Source of the DNA: Lojkania enalia
Taxonomy: Eukaryota; Ascomycota; Dothideomycetes; Pleosporales
Assembly: GCA_010094045.1 (NCBI GenBank)
Contig: ML986586.1
Coordinates: 224,859-288,858 of the forward strand
Length of the DNA: 64,000 bases
Reading direction: 5' to 3'
Shown here: one piece after another, positions 48,001 to 60,055 of the stretch
Layout of the letters: each line of letters opens with the position of its first letter
How positions within the stretch are numbered: the first letter of the stretch is position 1
Position numbers and translations under genes: made by a program
The notes under the pieces: generated by a model
Seen by the model: only the letters and a program-made list of their open reading frames with translations
The model's database searches: none
What the model was told of the DNA's origin: nothing

Positions 48001-49033
48001 ACCATCTTCTAGGAAGAAAAAAAAGGAAAACAGAGGAACTTGCTTACCGCCAACCACATACTAGGTGGCAAGGAGTTTCTTATTCCGGAACAGACACCGC
48101 TAGCTATTGCCTCCAGTTGTGGTCTCGTAGCTTCCAATTACTTCGCTTCGTCGATAGGGAAGGTCCGCTTGCGGACACCCACCTGGCTACTAGACTATCG
48201 GTCACCACAAGTCACTTGTTTATGGAAGCAGGAGTAAATTCCGTGGCGCTACTCTGAAAGTCAAAGATAGAGACTAAATTATTTGTGTATGTACTAATTG
48301 AGGGCGCGGTTGGTAGGGCTTGTGCAGTGTCCTTAGCCTCCAGCATCCTTTCAAATAATTGGTATACCCACTCTTGCCATATACCGGGGAACTACGGTGA
48401 GCTGAATTCGTGAAGAAGTGGTTCTATCGTCATAAACACGACTTCCAACCTCAAACTAGCTAAACGCCATCTATCTGGCTCGTCATCGATCCATTTGCCA
48501 TACTAAGACGCCGCCCTTAATCGCCTTCGAACCGTCGTCGGTAGAACACGCTCTTCAACCGCGCCAACCTAAACTTTGCAGGTTTGCCGACTGAGCGTTA
48601 TGCAACACGCTATGAACAATTGGCTAATTATGAATTTTCGGCGACTTCGGCAGTGCGCATTGAGTTATGTAGGGCATGCATCAAGCCCCTCTAGTGGCAT
48701 GCGCTCTAGGTGTAGAGATCGGCGAAGAGAAGAGCCAAAGAAAGTCTAATAGCATATCGACATTACACCTACCAACCCTCGCATACCCCTACGGCAAATA
48801 AACCCCTCACGAGCCTCACAATCGCCAAAACTAAGTATCGTTTAGCGCATCTAGGTGTTGACGAGGTATGTGCGTTGTCGTCCCAAGCCAAGCCTTGCCA
48901 ACACCACCAAAATTATCAGATGGTCGCTCATGCTCAAAACCCCAGTCCACATCTCTTAGGCACGGTTATCAGATCATGTTGCATAAGCTCCCGCCGGACA
49001 GTCACAGTGGCGTGATGCTCACCCTAGCTCTGG
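45031..49033. other. Gene-poor 4-kb region
   Basis: Apart from the minisatellite at 45553-45725 I see only short scattered frames, A-runs (17 A or more near 47946-47963, further runs to 48025) and AT-rich DNA. It may hold a decayed element or non-coding RNA, but I recognise no terminal repeats, transposase or reverse transcriptase motif. Confidence 0.5.
45553..45725. repeat. 16-bp minisatellite (CCCTACTACCCTACCA)n
   Basis: Ten perfect 16-bp units from 45553 to 45712, then one extra 8-bp half unit and a partial one. In effect about 21 copies of CCCTACYA. The minus strand has a GGG run every 8 nt. Three overlapping plus-strand frames through it read as Pro/Thr/Leu/Tyr repeats and are not genes. 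Confidence 0.97.
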
Positions 49034-49491
49034 TTAAGCGTGTTTAAATATGTTGAATCGCTGCTTGCTGTTCAATTGCATTCGTAGTCGTTGAACCTCG
49101 TCACAAGTGGCCTTCAATCGTTCCTTTTCGGTCACATTTTGTTCAACTCCAGTAACCTCACGAACATTCAGATGGAGGAAGATCAACTGCATTTTTGCAT
49201 AGATATATTTTCACGTTTACTTGCGGGTTGCTAGAATAATAATGTAGGTATATAAAGAGGCCGTACTCACAAACCCCGCTCCAATTTCAATTGCTGCCCC
49301 GACGGCAATTTCCGGCGAATGTACGGTAAACCCCAAGTGCCGACTAACTCCCGGACGCTTATCAGCTAGGTTCTGGAGAAACGAGAGACCTGATGCTGTA
49401 CGAAATCAAACTCATCCTCGGGTCCAGGTAAAATCGGAATACATATCCGACAGCTTTTCGGATCTGATATCAACGCCGCCAAATCCAACAT
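49034..49491 (-). pseudogene. Unknown gene with a one-base frameshift
   Basis: ATG at 49491 opens a 33-codon frame (MLDLAALISDPKSC, then IPILPGPEDEFDFVQ). One base out of frame it continues as SGLSFLQNLADKRPG, HLGFTVHSPEIAVGAAIEIG down to 49271. A normal GT-AG intron (49187..49270) then leads in phase to LIFLHLNVREVTGVEQN ... KERLKATCDEVQRLRMQLNS and a TAA at 49034-49036. The second and third blocks look like a real protein end: hydrophobic strand, then an amphipathic basic helix. The frame change is at about 49393. It begins 12 bp after the ISU1 stop on the same strand. I do not recognise the family. It may be a decayed gene, an assembly error, or a gene whose true first exon I missed. Confidence 0.5.
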
Positions 49492-49502
49492 CACTCTTTC
49501 AT

Positions 49503-50293
49503 TTATGCCGTCGCAGCCTTTGGCTCTGTAATGGTTTCTACTTCCACCTTTGGAAGCGGGGCGGAGGTACCGCCGAGATCCGTCTTTCGCGCACTGGGAT
49601 TCTTGGTGTAGTAGTTGGAGATGGCGGATTTGATGGCATCTTCAGCAAGCATGGAACAGTGCACTGTCATAAGCAATCATCAGTAATTAGTGCAGCTGGA
49701 ATATTCGCATCAGAAACTTACGCTTGACAGGTGGCAAACAAAGCTCCTTCGCAATATCGGTGTTTCTGATCCGCGCGGCCTCTTCCAAGGTCATCCCCCG
49801 GACCAGCTCCGTCATATAACTCGAGCTCGCAATCGCGCTTCCGCAGCCGAACGTCTTGAACTTGACATCGCTAATGGTGTTGTTCGTTGGGTCAACACGG
49901 ATCTGGAGCTTCATGACATCGCCACAAGCCGGCGCGCCTACCAAGCCGGTACCAACGTCGGTGTCAGTCTTGGGCATGGACCCGACATTTCGCGGCTTGC
50001 TATAATGGTCGAGCAGTAAGAGAAAGTTAGCTTAACGTCAGAAAGGCGAATAGCGAGAACATATGCGAGGGGGGCATGTCATCGAGCCGCCATTGCACAT
50101 CATCGCCATCTGGCATTGCATACACAGATTACTGCGAAGGGCACTTATCTTTCTCGTGGTAATGCCGCCGGGAGTTGGCGGGCGCTGTGAGTGGTGTTGC
50201 TGCGCGGACCGGAGAAGCGATATTCGGCCGGGCGCTGGTCGCGAGCACTCTGCCGGCCTGGGCGGGGACAGCTGATGCGACCCTCCTGAACAT
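49503..50293 (-). CDS. ISU1: Mitochondrial iron-sulfur cluster scaffold IscU
   Basis: Scaffold on which Nfs1 and frataxin build [2Fe-2S] clusters in the mitochondrial matrix. Exons: 50293..50149, 50015..49722, 49663..49503; 199 aa. The N-terminus (MFRRVASAVPAQAGRVLATS) is a typical presequence. The mature part reads YHEK|VLDHYSKPRNVGSM, then three conserved cysteines in GAPACGDVMKLQI, KTFGCGSAIASSS and LHCSMLAEDAIKSA, and the LPPVK motif bound by the Hsp70 chaperone. The frame YHEK-VLDHYSKP is restored only if intron 1 runs from ATAAGT to TTAC (50016..50148), an AT-AC intron. The last exon carries a 28-residue extension, KTDLGGTSAPLPKVEVETI onwards, common in fungi. Confidence 0.96.
50016..50148 (-). 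other. AT-AC intron in ISU1
   Basis: Minus-strand sequence: exon ...GAGAAAG | ATAAGTGCCC ... GCTAACTTTCTCTTAC | TGCTCGACC. Length 133 nt. The donor ATAAGT and branch site GCTAAC look U2-type rather than U12-type (which would be ATATCCTT and TCCTTAAC). No GT-AG pair keeps the conserved VLDHYSKPRN. Confidence 0.88.
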
Positions 50294-50780
50294 GGTGAGA
50301 GGGCGTGTATGATGAATCGAAGGTCTGCAGTGTTCCTAGTCGATGAGGATCAATGGCAGTCGCGGGCGTGGTCTGAATAGGAGCAGTGTAGTTTGGGTGT
50401 GGTGGTGGTGGTGACGAGCGAGCAGCGGCCAAATCTTAAGTTAAAAGCGCAGACCGCGGAGGTTCGTCATGCATGGCCGGGGCCTCGGAGCCGACCCTCC
50501 TTCGATCCAATCACGTGCTTACCCCACATTTCCCCCAAACGCAATCTTTGCGCATCTACCCGTGGCGAGTGGCGAATAGCCCATGGCAAACCAGTAGAGG
50601 TATTCACTATTCATGCATATATACCACTTGTGGGCCTACTTTTATGAGCTGTGCGCTGCCAAATCTCTCTCATCGCTAGTATCCTGAAATGCCAAAACCC
50701 CCATGACATCTACGACATTTTCCACTACTTAAGCGCCTGTTGTAAATGCTAGTCCCGCACTAGACTCTAGAACCCTCGTC
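50294..50780. other. Intergenic, ISU1 promoter and UBP14 3' end
   Basis: Short spacer with a GTG run at 50397-50412. Nothing else recognised. Confidence 0.55.
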
Positions 50781-53395
50781 TTACAAACGCCTAAAAAAGT
50801 AAACATACGCAAACTTCTTCATCTCCGCTACGTCGGCCGCTTTCGCAACCTTCTCGTCGTTGAACAGGACCCATGATGGAGACTGCTCCCCTTCAATCTG
50901 CTTGCGAACGAATGCAACGTAATGCCTGTTTGCGATTAGCACGCTAGTGGACTGACTGATCCATGTTTGGACTCACCCAGCATGTATGGAGCTTCCCTTG
51001 TGGCAGACAATTGATTGTAGTTGGAATTTAGCCGGTAGCGTATCGCTACCAGGTAGAGTCTTCTCTTGAGGCTCAGCCGGAGTGTTCGAAGTGCCCTATT
51101 GATTTGTCAACCAGTCACTTATTGCATCTTTAGCATGGCTGTATACGATACCTCTTCAAAGTCGCCTGCCGCATCTGGGTGACTAAATAGCCAGTCTACA
51201 GCACGTTCCACGTCACCACCAGTCTCCTTCAATGCCTGCCTCGCCTGGGGGGCATTGAAGCCCATGCTAGCTAAAGATTCAATCTTATCCGGGTCGATTG
51301 CAGTCGAAGAGCCTCCACTAGATCCACTCCCGGCATTGAAATCCATGGGAGTGTCAATATCAGGATCTTCCATATGCGCAAATAGCCAGTTTGATGCTGC
51401 CTCCGGATCAGCATTGCCTGTTGCATGCAGAGCCTTCTCGCATCTAACCCGTGGGAACCCCATAGCCTCTAACATAGATAACGCTGCCTCGTTGGGAACC
51501 CACTTAGGCGCTCCACCAGTGTCAGTATCCTCCGGAAGAAGCTCTTCACCACCTTGAAGGCCCTTAGACATATATGCATCGAAGGCGAATGGCTCATCGT
51601 CTACTATGACTGGAACATCCTGTTTAGTAGGCACCCAGTTGACGATCTCAAAGCGGCGAGCATTGATGACCAATACTGAAGGGAAGGTCCTGAACTTGCT
51701 GCTTTTGATGAATCCATCTTTGCTACCACAAGAGCCACAGGTAAGCTCGACTATCTCATCCGCCGTGTAGATATTGAGACACTCTTTTAAGGTCACCGGC
51801 TCGAACTCTTCCTTTTCTTTCTCTTTTCCATTTCCATCTATGACTTCCATTTCCGCATCCTTCGGTATCCTGCGGATGGGTACTGGGATGGAAATGTTCT
51901 CTTGTTCATCTGTTCGATAGCGAACCTTTTTGCAGCTTATGCATTGTAAACGTTGCTCCATTACAAACCTAAATGCGTCGACAGGGTCTTTGAAAGGTGC
52001 AATATGCTGAGACCTTGATATGAGCTTAAGAAGGTGCAACAAGAGCTCAAAAGCATCTTGCTGTCGCATAGTGGAGAATTCCGTGTGCCCTCGGCCTATC
52101 AAATGCTTTAACATTGCTGGAGCAAGGCCTTTCTGGTGCGGAACCTCCGAAGTCTGCTCCGATACGAGGACATCGCTGTCGGGCTTAGAATATCGTCCGG
52201 AAAGTAGGCCATCTGCAATCTTGCGAAGCTGAGTCTCTAGATCATCAGCGGGGAGAGGGGCGTCTGGGGCGGATTCGCCAGGGCGATAATACCGATCCAC
52301 AAATTCCGGGAACGAAAATAGGCTCTGCAAGATACTGTTGAGATAGCAGCTGTTGCCGAGATTTTTCAAGCCCGTGAAACCAGCTCCAAATAGTGGCTTT
52401 AGTTCTTTGCCATCCTCCGTCGTCATCGAGAATTCCCATAGCAAATTCTGTTCGACTTGCATCTCCGTGAGGCTCTTCTCCGTCTTGATTCGGTCCTTGA
52501 TATTTATTCCCCAGTGTAAAAGGTGATTCGGTAACTCGGGATCAATTCGCTCATCGTCGCACGCATAGCAGTAGATATCTGCAGTCCCATCAGCTGTCAA
52601 AGATCCCAACTTGACAGCTACGGGGTGGCCTGTGGCTTTCGTGTGAGCAAGGCCATGCGAGTTGCCACCAACACCGCCAAACTGAGCGCGCCCGCAGCCT
52701 AGGTTGCCGCAGGTGAGACAAAGCCAAAGATTCTCCTTTAGGTCGCACATAGAGCAGTGCCCCAGATTCTGGGATATCTGCCGAGCTGCATCTTGTTCCA
52801 AGCACAAGGTGTGTTCGCAAGCCGTTAGCTCCTGCTCCCAAGCCTTGACCTCCTCTTGCCGTGCAAAAGTGTTTGCCTTCAAAACTGCATCTACAATCTG
52901 TGGCAGCTTGCCCGAACTCTTGTCAACATCGTCAATGCCACATTCGTAGCATTTGACTTGGGTGGTAGTGTCAAAGCGATCAGCCTCGGTTTCGGCAGCG
53001 ACGGCAAGCTTCGAAATCTTCTGCGGCGGCTCATCACGCTTCACCTTCTTCCGAATGCGCCTAATGTTTAGCACTAGTGGATGGGATTTGGAGGAGACAT
53101 GTAGAAGGGAGTGGTTCCGCTCGCTAGTGCAGCCGCCGTTGAAGCAGTAGAGGCAAACGTCGAGCCCCGTGGGATCATCCTAGAGCTCCGGTTAGCCTCT
53201 CCCCAACCAGCAGGAACAAACGAGACTGCAGCCGCATTCGTACGATAGAATCAAAGCACTGTGTGCAATCTTCGCGGTACACCGACTGGTTCGGCCCCGG
53301 AGGATGAAGCTCTGGAAGGTGTAAACAAATCGGGTACAGGACGAAAGGCGGAAGGCGGGGCACGTACCCGGGGCATTTACGTGGGTGCAGGCCAT
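50781..53395 (-). CDS. UBP14: Ubiquitin carboxyl-terminal hydrolase 14 (USP5/isopeptidase T type)
   Basis: Disassembles free ubiquitin chains. Exons: 53395..53368, 53311..53244, 53179..51152, 51095..50977, 50925..50781; 795 aa. Two N-terminal zinc-finger regions are visible: CTQCFDSI|DDPTGLDVCLYCFNGGC and the UBP-type finger CSMCDLKENLWLCLTCG ... CGRAQFGG ... HGLAHTKATGHPVAVKLG. The catalytic Cys box is GLKNLGNSCYLNSILQSLF (Cys near 310). Two UBA domains (ALSMLEAMGFPRVRCEKAL; ESLASMGFNAPQARQAL) interrupt the fold before the His box HYVAFVRKQ in the last exon. The first exon is 28 nt (MACTHVNAP). The long ORF seen alone starts with GTG and misses exons 1-2. Confidence 0.95.
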
Positions 53396-53760
53396 TTCTC
53401 GCGTCTGCCGCGTCAACGTTGGTTGTGGAAAGTGCTGCACGGCAAGTTGTGAACGAAAAGCTGAAAAGTTCGGTGGGCAATCGTGGCGGTAAGAAGCTGT
53501 TTGAAGACGTATCTAGGCATAGTATGACATAGCTAGGCCGCCAAAATTTGGCGGGGCAAAACCCCTCTGGGCAGGTACCGAGCCAGGCATTGACGCTGTC
53601 ATGTCGACTCCCTTCCCTTTCAGCCGCCAAAACGTGCTCAACACGCAATCACTATAGTTACGAGCAAGAAAAACCGGAAAATGTATTCTGCCCCTCATAG
53701 CACATAACTATGCTACTACTGTCTATCCACCAATCTGCGTCATCTCTGGTCGCCGACGAG
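53396..53760. other. Intergenic, UBP14 promoter and POL5 3' end
   Basis: 365 bp between tandem minus-strand genes; nothing else seen. Confidence 0.55.
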
Positions 53761-56700
53761 CTACTTTCTCTGATTCCGGGTTTCGGTCGACCAACTATGA
53801 AATTTTGTGAAGAGGATCGGCAGAATCCCCGAATCCCTATTCATAAACCACTGCTTCTGGCTCTCGGAGTACACATCAACCGCTCGAGAGTAGTTACTTC
53901 TGTCTAGCCCCACCAATATTTTGACGAGATGCAGGCTCGCGCTGCTGCATGCCGTTGCGTGAAGCGTTGACTTTCCACCCATCTTGGCCTCCTCGTGGAT
54001 CTCATTTAGGATCTTCCAGGCAGCATCTTGATTCTCTGGCTTCGGGAGAGGACCTTTGTGCTTTTTCCGTGTGTCGAAATAAGTTATCAATATTTTGTTG
54101 CTCTTCTCGGTTAGCTGCCTATTAGCATTGGCTCGAATCCGCCGCAGCATAGGAATGATAACTTCCAAGCTAAGCGGGTTCGAATATTCCTTGTCCAAAT
54201 AAATGGAAAGAAGGTCAAGAATGCGCGATTTGAATCGTACCACCATCTGTTTTGCCTCCTCCCGCGCTTCTTTTGATGTCTTACGCCTCTGCTGAAATAT
54301 CTTTGTGAGGTGAGGGTCCAGCGCCATCATTTGCTCGTCGTCCATATCCTCCTCGTTGGATGAATCGTCGGCCGCGGCTCCGTCTAAACGCGCCTGAGAA
54401 GTCTGAAGCGTCTGTGCCAATAACTCGTTGAACCGAGCTAGTTCCTCCTCATCCTCGCCTCCTGATCCATCCTCTATCGGGCTTTCATCATCTTTGTTTG
54501 AGCCAGATTCCGATCCCTCTTTCGAGCTTCCATTGCCATCGTCTATGCCTTCATCAGTCTCATTGCTAACCAAATCTACATCTGATACTTCAAGTGATTC
54601 CTCGCTGGAAACTTCGTCTGCCAGTTCATTGCTTCCCTGCTCAAATAATTCCCTTTGACCTTCAAGATTTTCTGCGGTATCGAGGATGCTCGTCAAGGAT
54701 TGCAACCCTTCTGGAGTGATATCGGCCGTAAATATTGTAAATGCTTCTTCTGCAATTCTCCGGAAAAGGTTTCGTGGATTCCCAAGGAAGGTCAAAATAA
54801 GTTCGACGAATGTATTCTGAGCTTGAGTTCCGGAGGATTTTTTATCTTTTGACAGTAGTGACTTACGTGACGAGTCAAGGTCATCAAGCATCAAAACGGC
54901 ATCCCCGTCTCCATTAAAGACTTGAAGAAGAGCGAGAGAATAGAGAAGTACTAAGCTATCGGCAGCAGATCTCTTGCCATCGATCGAACCCTTTCGAAAA
55001 GTCAGATCAACATTCACATAAATAAGCAGTCACTTGCCTTTGAGGCGAGAGAATCCAATGCCTCGAATGATCTTTCCACAATATTAATAATCGACTTATC
55101 TGCTTTAAATGTAGGTTCTAATGTCTTTGCAGGCCATGCCTTGGATCTCACCATGTTCGCAATCAGCAATGCAAAAGACGCTCGATCGCCGGCTTCAACG
55201 CGTAAAAGCCGTGTCAGACAGGAAGATAGACGTTCCCGGAAGAGATCCCTATTAGCATCATCTATAGGAGGCAATGGAACTTGATTTGTCTTAGCATTTT
55301 TGCTAGGAGTAAAGTATGATATTTCAACAAAAAGCTCCAATGTATCCCGTAGCCAACTTTCCTCCTTGCTGCTTACGGAGGAGAAAGTAGCGTAGCGTGG
55401 GTAGCTTTTGACAATATTCAGGAGTATATCTGCAATGCTCTGTCGACGGATGTTTGCGGAAGCCTGGTCTTGACTTTTAGGCCGAAGCACCAGAGCACGG
55501 AAATGCCGAACAATTTGTCTTAGCGTCTGGTCATCTGCGGCAAGCACTGTTTGCTCGAGAGTCTTACGAATCGCATGCTTATCGAATTCAAAAGTGCGCT
55601 GTTCCGAAGTCATCCCAGTTATAATCGGAATTGCTGAGCCCGGATCTCTTTGTGCTCTGAGTTGGACTGATTTTAAGGCGGCTAAGGCAGTTGCGTGTAG
55701 TAATCGATCTTCAATTTGAACTTGGTTGATCATTGTCCGCATAAGATTCGGGCTGAACAGAGCCGAAAGCGCCCAGATAGGTGCGGTTGTTATCATTTTA
55801 ATGAAAAGTTTGAAACCCCAAGATTTACGTTCATGAGAAGCCGTTGACGAGAAGAGATTTTCTGCACAAGATTAGCTATCTAGATTGTAATCTGTGAAGA
55901 TTCCAACTAACCGTCAACAAGGTCGCGCCAGACTTGTGAAAATTCTGATTTGGAGTCATCACTGTGCTCGCTCCTTCGTCGTTCGTCTCTCCGTAATATT
56001 TCCGTCAGGACTAGATCCCATGCAAAGATTGGATTGGGATTTGCCGCTGCTGATTTAACTACTTCATCGGCGCTCTCCTTCGAAGTATTGAAGTCCTCCC
56101 TAAGAATTTTCGCAAGTCTCGATCTTTCTTTTTTCGATAACGGGTCCTTTCTGTGCCAGATATGATCGGGAACCGCATCATCGTAGTTAGCCCGCACAGT
56201 GAGCCAAATAGCAACGCCTTCGGGCGTATTTACGAGCTTGAACAAAGACAACCGTTCTGCTACTTCCTGGGCGCACGGTCTCAAAGATGGCAGGGACTTC
56301 AAGCTCTTGATGGCTTCACACAAGACCAAGCCACATTCTTCCCGGAGCCAAGGGACATCACGTGCCAATTCGTAGATGTGATCCAGAACTTGGTTCCAGT
56401 TTTCTAGCAAAAGCTCGGGTTCGATGAGTGTCGATGATTGCATAATTGCTTTGAATCCGAAGAGCTTGCCGATGAGATGATCTCGCCTTTCCTATTGACC
56501 ATAGTAAGCGCTGTATCAACGATTTTGATCTCGTGATGTACTTACCTGTCCGGGAACATTACCATCAACCTTCGTTTTCACATTTACTAGCTCGATCACT
56601 GCGCTGACATCTAGGTCTAGATCCGGAACTGTAATCTTGCTCGGACCAAAAAGCTGACGTAGTAACTCGGTTAGGGTAACACAAAATCCGAATCGGGCTG

Positions 56701-57001
56701 CTTTTCGATGGCTACAGAGTCCGCGAATCAAACGATCTAGAGCCTGTTTTATTGCTTTTGGACTAGGGTTGTTCTCTGGCGAGAATCTTAAAATGAGCTT
56801 TTTTGCTGCCTCTAAACGGATTTCATCGGATTCGGCGGCTAGGTCTTCGTAGAGCTTCACAAGGCTGACATGGTCCTCAGATGTCGGCCGAAATCGTTTA
56901 GGAGGAGTCTCAGAGACGGCATTTTCATCTGCAACCTCTCGTTCCCTTTTCAGAGACTTCCTTTTCGTCTTAATCCCTCCCATTTGAAAGTTGATGCGCA
57001 T
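53761..57001 (-). CDS. POL5: Pol5/MYBBP1A-family rDNA transcription factor
   Basis: Nucleolar protein of the DNA polymerase phi family, essential in yeast for rRNA synthesis rather than DNA replication. Exons: 57001..56546, 56491..55912, 55861..55038, 54990..53761; up to 1029 aa. Helical repeats begin with VSLVKLYEDLAAESDEIRLE and KAIKQALDRLIRGLCSHRKA, then RFGFCVTLTELLRQLFG, the family signature. A long acidic Ser/Glu/Asp stretch lies at about 740-860, followed by RRKTSKEAREEAKQ and more helices. Two in-frame ATGs are possible, 57001 and 56983 (MGGIKTKRK, better context). Intron 3 (54991..55037) uses a GC donor. The frame upstream of 57001 starts with TTG. Confidence 0.92.
54991..55037 (-). 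other. GC-AG intron in POL5
   Basis: Donor AAG|GCAAGT, acceptor CGAAAG|GGT, 47 nt. No GT donor gives the correct phase for GSIDGKRSAAD. Confidence 0.8.
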
Positions 57002-60000
57002 AGAAGTGCTGAACTCGTGGTGAAGCGTATGTCGCAAAAGTTGTTAAGGAAAAGTTAGCGGGCCGGCGAAACGTTATTCCGGCGCCGCCATCACCACCTA
57101 GGCCTACGAGGTACGCAAGCACCCTTCAGTACCGCGCTATTCTCACCAGCTCGCGCTGCTGGCGCTGCCATGTCATATATCATATTCTCTTTTACAATCT
57201 TCCTAAAGACTACCCACGGGGAACAATTGACGTTGGAAGGTTAATGGAGCCGTGCTTTTTTTGAAACCCTTTTAGGTTCGCAGGCCAGACGTCCCTCATG
57301 TTTGCTGCGGAAGATTGCGCATATCGGTACATGATGGTCGCATGAGGCACACTTGGGTAGATTGCCGAAGAGCAGCGATAGCAATATGTGCGCAGATCCG
57401 ATGATCTCCTGATCTATTGGGAGTTGCATCTACGTGGGGCGTATCTGGAGACTCGAACAATTTGCAATTGCAAGTCGTGCGTATTATTCCCGTTGGCAAG
57501 CAGTCTGAAGCGACCCACAATTCGTTATATGAAACCTGCACCAGTTCTAGATTGGAGCAACGGTTGTTGGCGAACAGCACGAGACAACTTACGAACTGCC
57601 AACGGGGATGATTACCCCGATTGGCCGTGCAGGGAAACTGGGTATACAGTAATTACCGATAAGAAATCAGAGCTCAACTCTTCGTCTGCTGTGCCTCAAG
57701 CGGCTCCAACAGTACTGTGAATGGCTTGAGCAATAGCTCAGCCCCGGCACCTTCTCCAATTGATGCTTGTGCAAACCCCTCACAAATTTTCACAAAGATC
57801 AAAGCTCATAGCTCCACTTTAGATCCTGAAGCTTGACAAGGTAATAATAACGGCAGAGAGGCCATTGCGGCACGGCTGAATGCTATCACGGTGCAGATAC
57901 AAGGGACTTGAAACATGAGCCGTGTGCTGCTCTGGGGTGCAGGAGGATTTTTAGAGCGGGTCGAAGTCTAACAGCCCGGCTGACTTCGGCTAATGGGTCA
58001 CGGGGTCTGGTGTCGTTTTCGATTTGTTTACCATGTTGGGAGCGCGTTGCCCCGACACGCGCCGGCAAAATCATGTTGGGCCACCCTGCAAGCACCCTGC
58101 AAGCGCCAGACAAAGCGCGCAAGTGGCCTGTCAGCGGCGCAGCGAGGGAGGGGCTGCAGCTGTTTGGTGGGGTTCAAACGTGGGATCGATTTATGAACGA
58201 GTTGTGCAGCAACGCATACAGCGTTCTCGAACGCGTTCAGCTGGCCCGCTCTTCATTGCGACATGTCCCGGACGGAAGCCCCGAATTGCGCAAACTTTTC
58301 TTTTGCAGATCACCAACAACAATGACAGTTGATTGCCGTGGAAATGGCAAACGGGCGGCGGCTTTCCGAGTGCCTAAGTTTACACGCAGGCGACCGGCTT
58401 GGAAACCGTCTTCAATGCTTCAATGCAAGACTACTTGTACCTATGACGTTAGGGAACTCACAATCGGTGATTCACCTGCCAGACAGCCGATCTCCAGGGC
58501 GGCTGCTTCGTGCTCGAAGACGGCTGGACCGGTTTTGTGCAGCCTTAATGCAGGCTAGGGCTGAGAGCTAATGGGCCCACGGGCCGCCTGTGGCTCCATA
58601 CGCAGGATTTCAAGCGCTGCGAGGTCGGCAACGCTGCACGAATTCAGACAACGCATATCTCCCGCCTGCCCAATCAGGCCTACTCTAAAGTAGCAATCCT
58701 GCTCTGGAGGATTGCGGGCCTCTCTGTCAGCTGTCGAGGTTCTTTTGCTCGCTCCGACACGCCAAGACCACGATGACGAAAGGGCCCCGGAGCTGATTCA
58801 CGAGACCGAAACAGCAAATGGGCGCAGATACGCGGCTCGTTGCCAGCTGAACGGCCGTGTTTGGCGCCGGGAGAGAGTGTTGGTGTACCACAATTGCGTG
58901 GTGAGCAGACATACATGGGCACAGTATTCTGCAGGACGGCCCGGCGCAGGGCAAACAGCCAAGGGACCACCAACAGTAAGTAGAAGAGCTCTGGTAGAGC
59001 TCTAGAGCAGCTGTTCGAGGGTACCACAGCTGATGACGTCCGTGAACGTGAAAATGAAAGCGGAAAATTGTTCGCTCGTTTCACACAGTTTACAGGCATC
59101 GTGCCAGCAAGGTTGGGGTGCTCCGTGCTATTTCTTATTTGACCTGGCAACGGGGGCGCTTGCAAAAAGTCGAATGATGGACCGGCAAGCCTGCATTAAG
59201 CCTGCTCCGCCCACTGTGACATAGTACGTCAGATAGAAATTGGGGATCGCGGTGGACCACGGCCGGCGAGCAGAGATAGCTACGGTCTGCTATGTACACT
59301 ACGGCAACAGAGGCCGCGTTGGTGGCATTGGACCATTGGTGGAGGCCGAGCGAATCGTGATCTCTCTGATCAAACGTCCAGCGTACCTAGCAGCAGCAGG
59401 ATTTCTGCGAACTGCGACCCGCTGCGCCAATTCAGGGCAGATCAGCAAAGAGTGGTCCGAAGCGAGCAGTCTGTTCCCATCCCGCTGCCAGAGCCGCCAG
59501 AGCGGGCACATTGGTCGTGAGGCTTCCTGCGCAGGCGCTCGCGCTAGCCCGCCTACGCCGGTGTGGGTGCAACTCCCGCGCTGCCCAGTGGTTTCTTAGG
59601 AAACCAGCTGCAAAGCTCGGCATCCGTCCTCACCACCTCAAGTGCTCACGCTTCCCTCTTCTCTCCTCGACCTTCTCCGTCCCCAAGAAGGCCTCCTCCC
59701 CCCCTCCACCCGGCTGTTGGTACTGGAAGTCGCTCGTTGGGCCTGCGTTGGACAGGGCAATCACCGCTCGCTCACTAGTAAATCGCCCGCTACGCCCAGA
59801 TGTTCGCTGCGAGCCGGTAACCTCTCTCTGGCACTCCCCTCATATAGCTAGCTGTGGCAGCTTGAGGCCATCTAATTACGGGCATCCTCAGATTGGAATT
59901 GATTTTCTTGTCTTGTATGCTTATTGTCTGCAATCGGTCGAGCCGTTGCCGCCTCAACGCCCGCGATTGAACCCGAGGACTGCCTGCTTGCACGCTCGTT

Positions 60001-60055
60001 TGCCATTACCAAATCGGCCGAATTGGGGCCTTTCACGACCGCCTCCGCCGCAATC
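57002..60055. promoter_or_regulatory. Divergent 3-kb region between POL5 and CDC25
   Basis: Both promoters lie here. The region is moderately GC-rich with many chance frames; the longest (57908-58558) resembles nothing I know. The CDC25 leader probably takes up the right end, since pyrimidine-rich tracts run through 59640-59720. Confidence 0.5.

Noticed and set aside
57908..58558. 216-codon plus-strand frame between POL5 and CDC25
   Set aside because: No motif, unusual Cys/Arg/Ser composition and GC-rich context; reads as a chance frame.
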